From Methanosarcinales archaeon (GTDB lineage Archaea > Halobacteriota > Syntropharchaeia > Alkanophagales > Methanospirareceae), in assembly GCA_025464425.1 (NCBI GenBank), contig JAODGV010000009.1:1-17035 (forward strand): a DNA stretch of 17,035 nucleotides, read 5' to 3'. Numbering within the stretch: position 1 is the stretch's first letter; each line of letters begins with the position of its first letter. The notes below the pieces were generated by a model. The model ran no database searches and was not told where the DNA came from. It saw only the letters and a program-made list of their open reading frames with translations. The position numbers and the translations under genes were made by a program. This document shows, piece after piece, positions 7,775 to 14,695 of the stretch.

Positions 7775-8159
7775 GCACGAACTTTGTACCGTAATATACA
7801 ATCCCGCGTGCGCCTTCCTCGCCCAGTTTGCGGAAGGTTGCGCGAACGCGCATACCGGTATGTATCTCCCCGGGCTCACATATCACCTCTGAGAGCAGCT
7901 GTGTACCCTCGTCCAGCCGTATTATCGCCAGTGTGTATGGTATCTGCCGGTTGAGATTCCCTGGTGCCTGATGCACCGTCGTGTATGTTACGACTTCCCC
8001 GGTACCCCTGAACCTGTATGGTACTATCCTGCCCTTACGCCGGCATCGCGGGCAGATAGCACGAGGCGGGAAGAAGAAACTGCCACAATTCTGGCATCGC
8101 GTACCCTCAAGGTTGTAACGCGCTGCCTGCTCACGCCAGAACTTCGCTGTTGACGCCAT
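7758..8159 (-). CDS. DUF35 Zn-ribbon/OB-fold acyl-CoA-associated protein
   Basis: A 133-residue two-domain protein. An N-terminal rubredoxin-like zinc ribbon uses C22, C25, C36 and C39 (CQNC, CPRC), preceded by a helix that begins FWREQAARYNLEG. The rest forms an OB-fold: FRGTGEVVTYTTVHQAPGN, then PYTLAIIRLDEGTQLLSEV. Archaeal proteins of this family bind and bridge acetoacetyl-CoA thiolase and HMG-CoA synthase in the mevalonate route, usually from a three-gene cluster. Neither partner is in this window, so the specific role here is inference. The 3' end overlaps the end of mcm on the other strand by 17 nt. Upstream, an AT-rich tract at 8191-8205 could hold a TATA element. Confidence 0.85.
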   Translation of the reverse strand: MASTAKFWREQAARYNLEGTRCQNCGSFFFPPRAICPRCRRKGRIVPYRFRGTGEVVTYTTVHQAPGNLNRQIPYTLAIIRLDEGTQLLSEVICEPGEIHTGMRVRATFRKLGEEGARGIVYYGTKFVPISQT

Positions 8160-8317
8160 CTCCTATACCTCATAATTTAATGCCGCTTAACTAAATTAAT
8201 ATAATGGTTGCGGGATTACTTTAACGGTCTGGTACTCATATGGAATCATAGTTATTCCGGAAAATATCTGCAAATCCCGGGCTACACAGGCACCAGATTC
8301 CAATGACCAAAAACCTT
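8160..8317. other. Intergenic region between DUF1638 gene and DUF35 gene
   Basis: A 158-bp spacer between two minus-strand genes. Its right-hand part holds the terminator-like hairpin of the DUF1638 gene and its left-hand part the probable promoter of the DUF35 gene. Between them, 8229-8300 contains short imperfect inverted repeats (GGAAT/ATTCC and TCTGGT/ACCAGA) but no recognisable RNA gene. Confidence 0.4.
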
Positions 8318-8327
8318 TTAAAGGTTT
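8311..8327 (-). terminator. Small hairpin at the end of the DUF1638 gene
   Basis: AAACCTTT and AAAGGTTT form perfect 8-bp arms around one base. On the minus strand the hairpin overlaps the last codons and TAA of the DUF1638 gene and is followed by a short T run. The stem is AT-rich and weak, so a termination role is only possible. Confidence 0.3.
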
Positions 8328-9133
8328 ATTTTGAAAACAGGACGCAACGTCTCTATCATTATTTTTGACGTGCCTCTTACTGGCTCTATCTTCAGATGGA
8401 ATTTCGATGCGAAAGCCTTCACCACGCGATCAAAATATTCATCACGCTCATCTGCTTCTGTGTAGCATATCTTCATAACTCGCTTATAATGGTTCTTCAA
8501 CAGTTTTATTATGGCGTGAGTATCCTTCTTATTCATACCCCCTCCTGCTGCTATATCAATGGTCTCGAGTATGACCTGCGGCTCCTCTATTATATAAGCA
8601 CCGGCTGGTGTCATGAAGAATGTACCCGCCTCTTCACGCAACAGCTCCTGAACGCGTTCCTTACCCAGTGCAATCTCTATACAGTTGTTCAATATCTCAC
8701 CCCTGTATCTTGGTATCACCACGGGCACATCTGCCCTGCGTATAAGCTCTTCCATATCGGCTGCTGTGCTACCGCAAAGCCCGTAGCCGAGTAATACGCA
8801 ATCCACAATGGGACTCAGCCTCTCTATCCACTCCTCTATATTTGCTCTCAACTCCCACGGGCGATCATGGAGTCTCAACACAGCCGGTATGATGATCACC
8901 GAATCCTCAGTAGTGTGAGCCTTCTTGATGCTATCAAAGGTCTTCTCCTCTATCACGATACTATCATCAGTGAATACAGAAAGAAACCGCTCGTTTGTCT
9001 TCTTGACCGCCACGAGCATCGCAGGATTCACTGTCTCGGGCAATACCACGAACACATGTTTGATACCCGTCCATTTGACGACATCATATATCTCCTGTCT
9101 CAATATCTCACAGGAGATTATACCGAGGTGCAT
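8318..9133 (-). CDS. DUF1638 family protein
   Basis: A 271-residue soluble protein, close to the length known for DUF1638. It begins with an alpha/beta segment holding C8 (IISCEILRQEI). Further motifs are IIPAVLRLHDRP (81-92), VLLGYGLCGS (113-122, C120), PVVIPRYRGEILNNCIEIALG (C151) and AGTFFMTPAGA (169-179). Conserved cysteines and His89 suggest a metal or corrinoid-like ligand, which is inference. DUF1638 genes are known from methanogens, often near methyltransferase and corrinoid-protein genes, but the biochemical role is unsettled. Here the gene follows rpl5 after only 5 nt, so it is probably the last cistron of a ribosomal-protein transcript. That is an unusual partner for a translation operon. 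Confidence 0.7.
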   Translation of the reverse strand: MHLGIISCEILRQEIYDVVKWTGIKHVFVVLPETVNPAMLVAVKKTNERFLSVFTDDSIVIEEKTFDSIKKAHTTEDSVIIIPAVLRLHDRPWELRANIEEWIERLSPIVDCVLLGYGLCGSTAADMEELIRRADVPVVIPRYRGEILNNCIEIALGKERVQELLREEAGTFFMTPAGAYIIEEPQVILETIDIAAGGGMNKKDTHAIIKLLKNHYKRVMKICYTEADERDEYFDRVVKAFASKFHLKIEPVRGTSKIMIETLRPVFKINL

Positions 9134-9138
9134 TTACT

Positions 9139-9651
9139 TTACTCTGGCACCACTTCCACACCATACTCTTTCTCAAGGAATTCTATGCATTCTTCTCTCG
9201 TTATTCTATGCCTGGCGGGCACTTTCTTTCGTTCTATCCTCCGATATTTTATCCGGTAGCCCGGTCTCTTCAGTGATACAGCGACATCCATGCCAAAGAT
9301 GCCAACATCAGGGTCATAACGAATACCGAAATCGGTATGTTCCGCAATGCCGAACGAGAAATTGCCATAGGTATCAAACTGACTGAGATATAGCTTGTTC
9401 TGTATTTTAAATGCACGTGTCAGGAACTCATGGGCACGAGCACCCCTCAATGTGACCTTACACGCTATCGCCTCTCCACGTTTTATACCAAATGGCTGAA
9501 TGGTCTTCCTTGACTTTATCTTCACCGGTCTTTGACCCGCGAGTGCGGGACTGGCGAGCAGTTTCTCAGCCTTTGCCAGCTTCTCACCGCTCTCGCCCAC
9601 GCCCATATTTATCACTACCTTGTCCACCATTATCCGTCTCATAGGGTTCAT
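9139..9651 (-). CDS. rpl5: 50S ribosomal protein L5 (uL5)
   Basis: A 170-residue archaeal L5. The N-terminus MNPMRRIMVDKVVINMGVGES matches the family opening, followed by GQRPVKIKSRKTIQPFGIKRGE, the FGIAEHTDFGIRYDPDVGIFGMDV stretch and a basic RPGYRIKYRRIERKK segment. L5 binds 5S rRNA and sits in the central protuberance of the large subunit. The gene starts 10 nt after rps4e. In most archaea S14 and S8 follow L5; here a DUF1638 gene follows instead. Confidence 0.95.
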   Translation of the reverse strand: MNPMRRIMVDKVVINMGVGESGEKLAKAEKLLASPALAGQRPVKIKSRKTIQPFGIKRGEAIACKVTLRGARAHEFLTRAFKIQNKLYLSQFDTYGNFSFGIAEHTDFGIRYDPDVGIFGMDVAVSLKRPGYRIKYRRIERKKVPARHRITREECIEFLEKEYGVEVVPE

Positions 9652-9661
9652 ATAATCATAA

Positions 9662-10390
9662 TCACGCCCCTACCGGTATTTCTATTCGGTCTTCACCAAC
9701 GACGAAGAGATAATCAACGATCGTCTCGAAGCTATCCTCTTCAGCGCCTCCAAGCGGTTTCAGCCTTACTACGTTCGGCTCCGGACTCCTGAGCACTTTC
9801 AGCTCCTCTATCTCACCCAGTTGCGCCGAATGCGTACCACCAATAATAATACCCTTACTGCCGGTCTTACATGCGAAGTGGCGCGAAATCGTATTCGTAG
9901 CGAGTTCAAGCATGATGGAATCGTGTGTTTTTATCCTGTCTTTATCCTCGGGCTTCAGCAGGAGGTTGCGACCATCATGCAGGTTTAATTGTATAACACC
10001 ACCCCTTAGCATCTTCCGGTTCTCCACACGGCATAACTTCCGCTTGGCTTCTTCTGCAACTATCGAATGCAATATCAGCTTGCCACGTCTGTCCATCAGT
10101 ACCATGTAATGCGCATCTATCTCAGGTATGGAGATGATATCGAAGATGCCAACCGGGAATTTATGGTCTTTTCTTACACGCCCATCAACCAGGATGTTAC
10201 CTTCATTCAGTATCCTCTTCGCTTCTTTACCCGTATCCGCCAGTTTGAGCATATCTCGTACGACCAGTAGCAGGGGTATGCTCCTGTCCTTTGGATGCGG
10301 TCCCGGTCTGGGCTTCACCGTCCAGTACGCGCTCTTGCGATTTATCTGCCAGCTTCTTGGTGCTGCTATTCGCTTCTGATGCTTGCTCAT
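9662..10390 (-). CDS. rps4e: 30S ribosomal protein S4e
   Basis: A 242-residue archaeal/eukaryal-type S4e. It opens SKHQKRIAAPRSWQINRKSAYWTVKPRPGPHPKDRSIPL, has an S4-type RNA-binding segment (VVRDMLKLADTGKEAKRILNEGNILVDGRVRKD), a central beta domain, and a KOW-like region GSKGIIIGGTHSAQLGEIEEL. Length is typical. The usual upstream neighbours L14 and L24 are missing: the next gene is a divergent nucleoside phosphorylase only 31 nt away, so transcription must begin here. It leads a transcript with L5 and the DUF1638 gene. Confidence 0.96.
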   Translation of the reverse strand: MSKHQKRIAAPRSWQINRKSAYWTVKPRPGPHPKDRSIPLLLVVRDMLKLADTGKEAKRILNEGNILVDGRVRKDHKFPVGIFDIISIPEIDAHYMVLMDRRGKLILHSIVAEEAKRKLCRVENRKMLRGGVIQLNLHDGRNLLLKPEDKDRIKTHDSIMLELATNTISRHFACKTGSKGIIIGGTHSAQLGEIEELKVLRSPEPNVVRLKPLGGAEEDSFETIVDYLFVVGEDRIEIPVGA

Positions 10391-10421
10391 ATTTTTCTCA
10401 ATACCATAATATTATAAAAAC
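10391..10421. promoter_or_regulatory. 31-bp divergent promoter of rps4e and the nucleoside phosphorylase
   Basis: Only 31 bp separate two divergent start codons. On the minus strand TTTATAATATT (10418-10408) is centred about 23 nt before the S4e ATG, predicting a leaderless rps4e mRNA. On the plus strand the best match, CATATTTTTC (10389-10398), is centred about 28 nt before the ATG at 10422 and overlaps the S4e start codon. The two promoters would therefore interpenetrate. Confidence 0.5.
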
Positions 10422-11138
10422 ATGAAACAGCGTACGGGCATAATTGGCGGTACAAGTCTATTTGATACCAGACTGATAAGTGAATGTAGAGAGGAGGTGG
10501 TGGATACGAGATATGGTGATGTTTACCTGCTTGTGTGTTCCGGTTTTGTGTTCATACCCCGACATGGCAGAGACCGGAATATACCACCACACAGGATAAA
10601 TCACAGAGCGAACATAATGGCGTTCAAAGAGCTTGGTATTGACCGTGTCATAGGAGTGACTTCGGTGGGCAGTCTGAGAGAAGCGATAAAACCCGGTACA
10701 TTGTTCGTGCCACATGATTATATCAGCCTGTGTAATATCCCCACCTTCTTCGACGATGAAATCGTGCATATCACACCATGTCTGGCGGAAGATTTGAGGC
10801 TCGAACTGATAGAGGCAGCGAATTCGCTGAATATACCGGTGATTGCACGTGGTGTTTATTACCAGAGTGTGGGTCCAAGGCTGGAGACGAAGGCTGAGGT
10901 GCGGTTCATAAAGGACTATGCAGATGTCGTGGGTATGAGTATGGGCGCTGAAGCCACACTTGCAGCGGAACTGGGTATTCATTACGCGAATTTGAGCTCG
11001 GTAGATAACTACGCACATGGTATAACACCCGAGGTGCTGGATTATCACAAGATAGTGGATGCGGCATCGAAGACACGAGTGAAAGTGGAGCAGGTACTGA
11101 TGCGTGTTATTTATGGTCAGCATGCAGGTGAGATATGA
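10422..11138 (+). CDS. Purine nucleoside phosphorylase, MTIP/MTAP family
   Basis: A 238-residue enzyme of the trimeric PNP/MTAP family. It shows the phosphate-site opening IIGGTSLF, FIPRHGRDRNIPPHRINHRANI (45-66), YYQSVGPRLETKAEVRFI, the purine-site block VVGMSMGAEATLAAELG, and SSVDNYAHGI. The Asn in VDNYAHG replaces the Asp typical of adenine-specific MTAP, which favours 6-oxopurine substrates such as methylthioinosine; in methanogens this is the known route for salvaging methylthioadenosine after deamination. Substrate choice is inference. It divides a 31-bp promoter with rps4e and ends in an ATGA-type overlap with the downstream asparagine-synthetase-like gene, so the two are probably co-translated. 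Confidence 0.85.
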   Translation: MKQRTGIIGGTSLFDTRLISECREEVVDTRYGDVYLLVCSGFVFIPRHGRDRNIPPHRINHRANIMAFKELGIDRVIGVTSVGSLREAIKPGTLFVPHDYISLCNIPTFFDDEIVHITPCLAEDLRLELIEAANSLNIPVIARGVYYQSVGPRLETKAEVRFIKDYADVVGMSMGAEATLAAELGIHYANLSSVDNYAHGITPEVLDYHKIVDAASKTRVKVEQVLMRVIYGQHAGEI

Positions 11139-13048
11139 TGCGGATAGCGGGCGTTTTCAACCACGACAATGCTCTTGAAGCGCTGACAAGGGGCTTTGAG
11201 GTGCTGAATAATGTTGAATGGCGTAATATAGTATGCGATGAGAATCTGAGGAATGGAATAGCGTCCAGTGGTGAACTGAATAACGGGTTTGCTGCAGATA
11301 CCGAATACACAGCCTTAACGGAGCTTTTTGATTACGTTGATAGCGCCCTGACATGCGATAGTGGGCAGACTAACAGCTATGATGGCGGTTTTGCTTTTGC
11401 ATGGTGGCGTGAAGATAGCGATGAGGTAATTATAGCGCGTGATATACTGGGCATAAAACCGCTATGGTTCGCGCATGCCGATGGGTTCGCATTTGCGTCC
11501 GAGCGTAAGATGCTGGAGGCGATGGGGTTTCCACATGCTATACCGCTTGAGCCGCGGGTGGCATTGCGATATGCCATAAAAGGAGACATGTTGCGGTTTG
11601 AGGAACGTTCTTTCTTCTCCATTGAACCTGAGCTGAACGAAGACATACCTGCGCTTAAATCTCAATTACTGAAGCTGTTACGAGATAGTATAAGGAGAAG
11701 GATACCCGCGGGCGAGAAGTTCGGTGTGTTATTTTCCGGCGGACTGGACTCCACGCTCATAGCGTATCTGTGCAAAGGCATGGATTTCTGCTGTTATACC
11801 GTAGCGGTGGAGGATGAAGGTATGAAACCAGCGGAAGACCAGGAATTTGCAACCCGATTAGCGGCTGAACTTGGATTTGAAGTGCGAGTGAAGCACATAC
11901 GTGCCGGTGATATGGAGCGGTATCTCAGGATGGTTATACCCGTGATTGAGGATACGGACGTGGTGAAGGTAAGCGTGGCATTGCCACTCTATGCGGCATG
12001 TGAACTCGCTGCTGAAGACGGTATAAAGACAGTGCTGTATGGACTTGGCACGGAGGAGGTATTCGCGGGTTACGAGCGTCATAAACGTGTGCCGTTAGAT
12101 GCGGTGAATCGGGAGTGCCTTTCCGGTCTGCGGTCTATGTATGAACGTGACCTGTATCGTGATGACACGATAGCCAGGGCATGTGGTGTATCGCTACGTG
12201 CACCGTTTCTGTCTACCGAGCTCGTTGAGTTCGGATTGAGGATACCGGCTACTTTGAAGATACGTGATAACGCCGGTAAATGGATTTTACGTGCGATAGC
12301 GCGAGAAATCGGTCTGGAAGAGGTGGCACGGAGGAGGAAGCGAGCGATACAGTACGGCTCGAATACAATCAAAGCAATAGATAAGCTGGCGAAGGAGAAC
12401 GGGTACAGATATAAAAATGAATATCTGAGGCGGTTTTATCCCGCACGAGCAATCAAGCTTGGCTGTATCTTCGATGCCAGCATTGACTGTGTATTCACCT
12501 TATGGCTGCTACGTAAAGCAGGCTATCAGATTGAATGCCTGATTCAGGATGGTGCATTGCCGTTGCCGTGCACAGTTGCGGCAGAAGCGGCTGGTTTACC
12601 GTTGATAACGCAAGGTGAGCTGGCTGCGGCGTTGATGGAAGCGAAGACGCGGTACGGTATAGAAGCCATTGTTACAGCCATTGCGTGGGACGAAGCTCTC
12701 AGGCACAGTATAGAAGTTATTGCTAAGAGTGAGCGAATGAAGGTATTAAGACCATTGTGGCACATCAATTACGAGACAGAACTGCGTGTTGCTCTTATTC
12801 ATGGTTTTGAAGTGATTTTATGCGCTGTACGGAACGAGCACAGGAACTGGCTGGGCAAACGTATAACAGCCGATGACATTTGGTGGCTGGTGAAGCACAG
12901 GGGGGAGTATCAAACCTTCGTGGTGAATGCCCCGGTGTTTCAAAGCAGAATAGAGATAGAAAAGAGTGAAGAAGTGGAACATGCAAGGGAAGTGAGACTG
13001 GCTGTCAGGGAAGCGAGGCTATGCTCTGGTTCTTCTTCGCTATTCTGA
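11135..13048 (+). CDS. Asparagine-synthetase-like/DPH6-like (DUF71) fusion protein
   Basis: A 637-residue fusion. Residues 1-165 are a shortened class II glutamine amidotransferase-like domain that keeps DGGFAFAWW and RDILGIKPLWF, but the N-terminus is MMRIAG instead of MCGIAG, so the catalytic Cys is gone, and the NGEIYN motif is not visible. Residues 170-430 are an asparagine-synthetase domain with an intact PP-loop SGGLDS (201-206), LYGLGTEEVFAGY and SLRAPFLSTELVEFGLRIP. Residues about 438-610 resemble diphthine-ammonia ligase DPH6/DUF71: GIEAIVTAIAWDEALRHSIE, LRPLWHINYETELRVALIHGFEVI, NWLGKRI and YQTFVVNAPVFQSRI. Its PP-loop is degenerate (FDASIDCV). The central domain alone probably makes an amide or other adenylate-dependent product from free ammonia; the substrate is unknown. 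GGTGA at 11127-11131 serves either ATG (11135 or 11138). Confidence 0.8.
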   Translation: MMRIAGVFNHDNALEALTRGFEVLNNVEWRNIVCDENLRNGIASSGELNNGFAADTEYTALTELFDYVDSALTCDSGQTNSYDGGFAFAWWREDSDEVIIARDILGIKPLWFAHADGFAFASERKMLEAMGFPHAIPLEPRVALRYAIKGDMLRFEERSFFSIEPELNEDIPALKSQLLKLLRDSIRRRIPAGEKFGVLFSGGLDSTLIAYLCKGMDFCCYTVAVEDEGMKPAEDQEFATRLAAELGFEVRVKHIRAGDMERYLRMVIPVIEDTDVVKVSVALPLYAACELAAEDGIKTVLYGLGTEEVFAGYERHKRVPLDAVNRECLSGLRSMYERDLYRDDTIARACGVSLRAPFLSTELVEFGLRIPATLKIRDNAGKWILRAIAREIGLEEVARRRKRAIQYGSNTIKAIDKLAKENGYRYKNEYLRRFYPARAIKLGCIFDASIDCVFTLWLLRKAGYQIECLIQDGALPLPCTVAAEAAGLPLITQGELAAALMEAKTRYGIEAIVTAIAWDEALRHSIEVIAKSERMKVLRPLWHINYETELRVALIHGFEVILCAVRNEHRNWLGKRITADDIWWLVKHRGEYQTFVVNAPVFQSRIEIEKSEEVEHAREVRLAVREARLCSGSSSLF

Positions 13049-13294
13049 CCGCGTTATTTGACGCCTCAAAACCGGAGTCAAAGTTCCTTCCGTGGCATTT
13101 CAGACAGATAAAACCCCCCTTCAGTGAGCCATAAATCTACGAAGCTTCTCGCCACGTGGAATAAAGCAGTTAAAAGCTGTTATCAACTCCTTCACTTCCC
13201 CATCCTCGGACACACCTATCTTTTCAGATTCCTTCCCTAATCCATCCCAATCCTTTCGCCAAATCTTTAATGTATTAGTTAAGATAGTATTCGT
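13005..13294 (-). pseudogene. Possible decayed coding fragment on the minus strand
   Basis: The spacer after the fusion gene holds a minus-strand frame open from 13294 to a TGA at 13121 (57 codons, no ATG start near its beginning) with protein-like content, including KDWDGLGKESEKIG and FNCFIPRGEKLRRFM. Just downstream, in another frame, GGFICLKCHGRNFDSGFEAS runs into the 3' end of the fusion gene and stops at 13005. The CX2C pair looks like half a zinc ribbon. Two adjoining protein-like frames suggest a frameshifted remnant, perhaps of a mobile gene. I do not recognise the family. The alternative is chance open reading. Confidence 0.25.
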
Positions 13295-13301
13295 TTATAT
13301 A
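13294..13301 (+). promoter_or_regulatory. TATA box of the ccdA gene
   Basis: TTTATATA lies 29 nt before the ATG at 13331. Transcription would begin near 13324, leaving a leader of only a few nucleotides and no Shine-Dalgarno site. Confidence 0.55.
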
Positions 13302-13330
13302 GAACATCTGCAAATACCTAAAAGATAGAC

Positions 13331-13978
13331 ATGATAGTACCAATGCCGGTTGTTGCCTTTGGGTTTGGATTGTTGAGCGTATTATCACCATGTATTCTGC
13401 CGGTGATTCCGCTTATCGCTGCATATTCAACCAAATCGAGCAAATTGGTACCGCCAATGATAGGGATAGGGCTCTCTATATCATTTGCATTGATGGGTGT
13501 ACTTGCATCTGCTTTTGGTTCGGTATTTCAGCATTACAAGTTAGTGTTGCAGGTTGCGGGTGGACTTCTGATTATATTCCTCGGTTTATGTATGATATTT
13601 GAGCCACTGGAGCATAAGGTAAGAGCTTTAATACCCGGTAAGGGATTTACAGGGCGGGTACATCCAGGCGAAGCGGGTAACGCCGGTGGGTTAATGCTTG
13701 GTTTCTCGCTCGGTATCGTGTGGACACCATGCATCGGACCCATGCTTGGTGCGATACTCACGATAGTCGCAGTTGAGGGGGATATACTGTATGGTGCATT
13801 TCTGCTGGTTATCTATTCGCTGGGGCTGGTAGTGCCATTACTTGCTATTGCGTATACCACCCGATTCACATTGAAACCGTTCGTCCGATACAGTATGCAA
13901 ATAAAGAGGGTTTCAGGGTTCATACTTGTAATAATGGGGTTGTATTTCCTGTATGGTAGCTCAGTATACGCGTTTTGA
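13331..13978 (+). CDS. ccdA: CcdA/DsbD-type thiol-disulfide transmembrane transporter
   Basis: A 215-residue polytopic membrane protein with six predicted hydrophobic segments. The paired redox cysteines of the family are both present: C21 in LSPCILPVIP at the end of the first helix, and C134 in WTPCIGPMLGA in the fourth. CcdA moves reducing equivalents from cytosolic thioredoxin across the membrane, for cytochrome c maturation or to keep extracytoplasmic thiols reduced. No thioredoxin-like partner or cytochrome c gene lies next to it, so the destination is not evident. It has its own promoter and appears monocistronic. Confidence 0.93.
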   Translation: MIVPMPVVAFGFGLLSVLSPCILPVIPLIAAYSTKSSKLVPPMIGIGLSISFALMGVLASAFGSVFQHYKLVLQVAGGLLIIFLGLCMIFEPLEHKVRALIPGKGFTGRVHPGEAGNAGGLMLGFSLGIVWTPCIGPMLGAILTIVAVEGDILYGAFLLVIYSLGLVVPLLAIAYTTRFTLKPFVRYSMQIKRVSGFILVIMGLYFLYGSSVYAF

Positions 13979-14134
13979 GCGCTGCGGTTGCGGTGCCGCG
14001 GGAGTGGGATGTGCATCCGGGATTTACCAGCCATTCGTTCTATCATCTTTCGCTTTGCCATTCCCCCTGTTGCTCTTATAGGTCGCGCTTAAACATATAC
14101 CAGACATGCGATTTTATGTCAGAACAGATGAAGG
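13979..14134. other. Spacer between ccdA and the TRAM gene
   Basis: The stretch is 156 bp. It begins GC-rich, becomes pyrimidine-rich on the plus strand around 14033-14080 (possible ccdA transcript end), and leads into the TRAM promoter. No gene or RNA was recognised. Confidence 0.35.
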
Positions 14135-14172
14135 TTTATATACATCGCACACTTATTAGATAGAAAGGAGGT
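14135..14172 (+). promoter_or_regulatory. Strong TATA promoter and Shine-Dalgarno site of the TRAM gene
   Basis: TTTATATA at 14135-14142 would start transcription near 14164. AAAGGAGGT ends at 14172 with GGAGGT at 14167-14172, 7 nt before the ATG at 14180. It is the best Shine-Dalgarno match in the window. A consensus TATA box plus consensus ribosome site suggests high expression. Confidence 0.75.
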
Positions 14173-14179
14173 TTTAGGT

Positions 14180-14395
14180 ATGGAATATAGGGAAAGAAGG
14201 GGACCGATCTCCCCTGTAAACGTAGGCGACGTCTATGACGTGAAGATAGAAGATGTTGGAAGAGAAGGCGACGGTATAGCTCGTGTGGAAGGATTTGTCG
14301 TGTTTGTACCAAACACGAAGAAGGGAGATAACGTGAGAGTACGGATATCTAAAGTGTCAAGACGTGTAGGATTTGGGGAAGTAATATCGGAATAA
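14180..14395 (+). CDS. TRAM-domain RNA-binding protein
   Basis: A 71-residue single-domain protein. After a short basic tail (MEYRERRGPISP) the whole chain is a TRAM beta-barrel: VGDVYDVKIEDVGREGDGIARVEGFVVFVPNTKKGDNVRVRISKVSRRVGFGEVI, with the GDGIARVEGFVVFVP core typical of the family. Stand-alone archaeal TRAM proteins are known RNA chaperones and are often very abundant, with cold induction reported in Methanococcoides. The strong promoter, strong ribosome site and clean terminator in this window fit high, independent expression. Confidence 0.93.
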   Translation: MEYRERRGPISPVNVGDVYDVKIEDVGREGDGIARVEGFVVFVPNTKKGDNVRVRISKVSRRVGFGEVISE

Positions 14396-14412
14396 AAGAG
14401 TTCGGTTACGCT

Positions 14413-14447
14413 TCTATTTTTATTTTTTATTTTTTATTTTATTTTTT
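14413..14447 (+). terminator. Poly-T terminator of the TRAM gene
   Basis: Starting 17 nt after the TRAM stop, about 35 nt consist of runs of 4-6 T separated by single A, with no stable hairpin needed. This is the classic archaeal intrinsic terminator form and the clearest one in the window. Confidence 0.8.
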
Positions 14448-14494
14448 CATTCATCATTCCACAACTGACGAGAGGTGAAAAAATTATAGAAATC

Positions 14495-14695
14495 GTGGTG
14501 AAGATAGAGGGAGGGGGAGAGTCCGAGCGGGTTGTAGAAGTCACGCAGGCGGATACATACGAGCGATTACTTGCGAGATTGGGGATAAACCCGGTGGAGG
14601 TTATCGTGTTATGCGATGGTAAGCCGGTACCTGAGGACGAGGAGGTCGCCATAAATAGTGAAATAAAAATAATCAGGATAGTGTCAAGCGGCTAA
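14495..14695 (+). CDS. ThiS/MoaD/SAMP-like small beta-grasp protein
   Basis: A 66-residue ubiquitin-like protein. The fold is legible: strand VVKIEGGGESERVVEV, helix TYERLLARLGINPVEVIVL, then DGKPVPEDEEVAINSEIKIIRIVSSG. Family members carry sulfur or are conjugated to proteins through a C-terminal Gly-Gly; here the end is Ser-Ser-Gly, so the penultimate glycine is missing. The nominal start is GTG (14495), but GAGGTGA at 14472-14478 is 16 nt away, too far; in-frame ATT (14483) or ATA (14486) at 4-7 nt would suit it better and add three or four residues (IIEI) to the first strand. No E1-like activating enzyme or thiamine/molybdopterin gene is adjacent. The stop codon interlocks with that of purC on the other strand. 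Confidence 0.8.
   Translation: MVKIEGGGESERVVEVTQADTYERLLARLGINPVEVIVLCDGKPVPEDEEVAINSEIKIIRIVSSG

Noticed and set aside
8229..8300. tRNA-like text (CAAATCCCGGGC followed by GGCACCA)
   Set aside because: There is no matching 5' acceptor strand, the T-loop lacks the TTC/CAAATC pattern in its proper place, and no anticodon arm can be drawn.
10458..11123. 221-codon open frame opposite the nucleoside phosphorylase
   Set aside because: The translation is rich in His, Cys, Tyr and Gln without motifs, and the plus-strand gene is clearly real.
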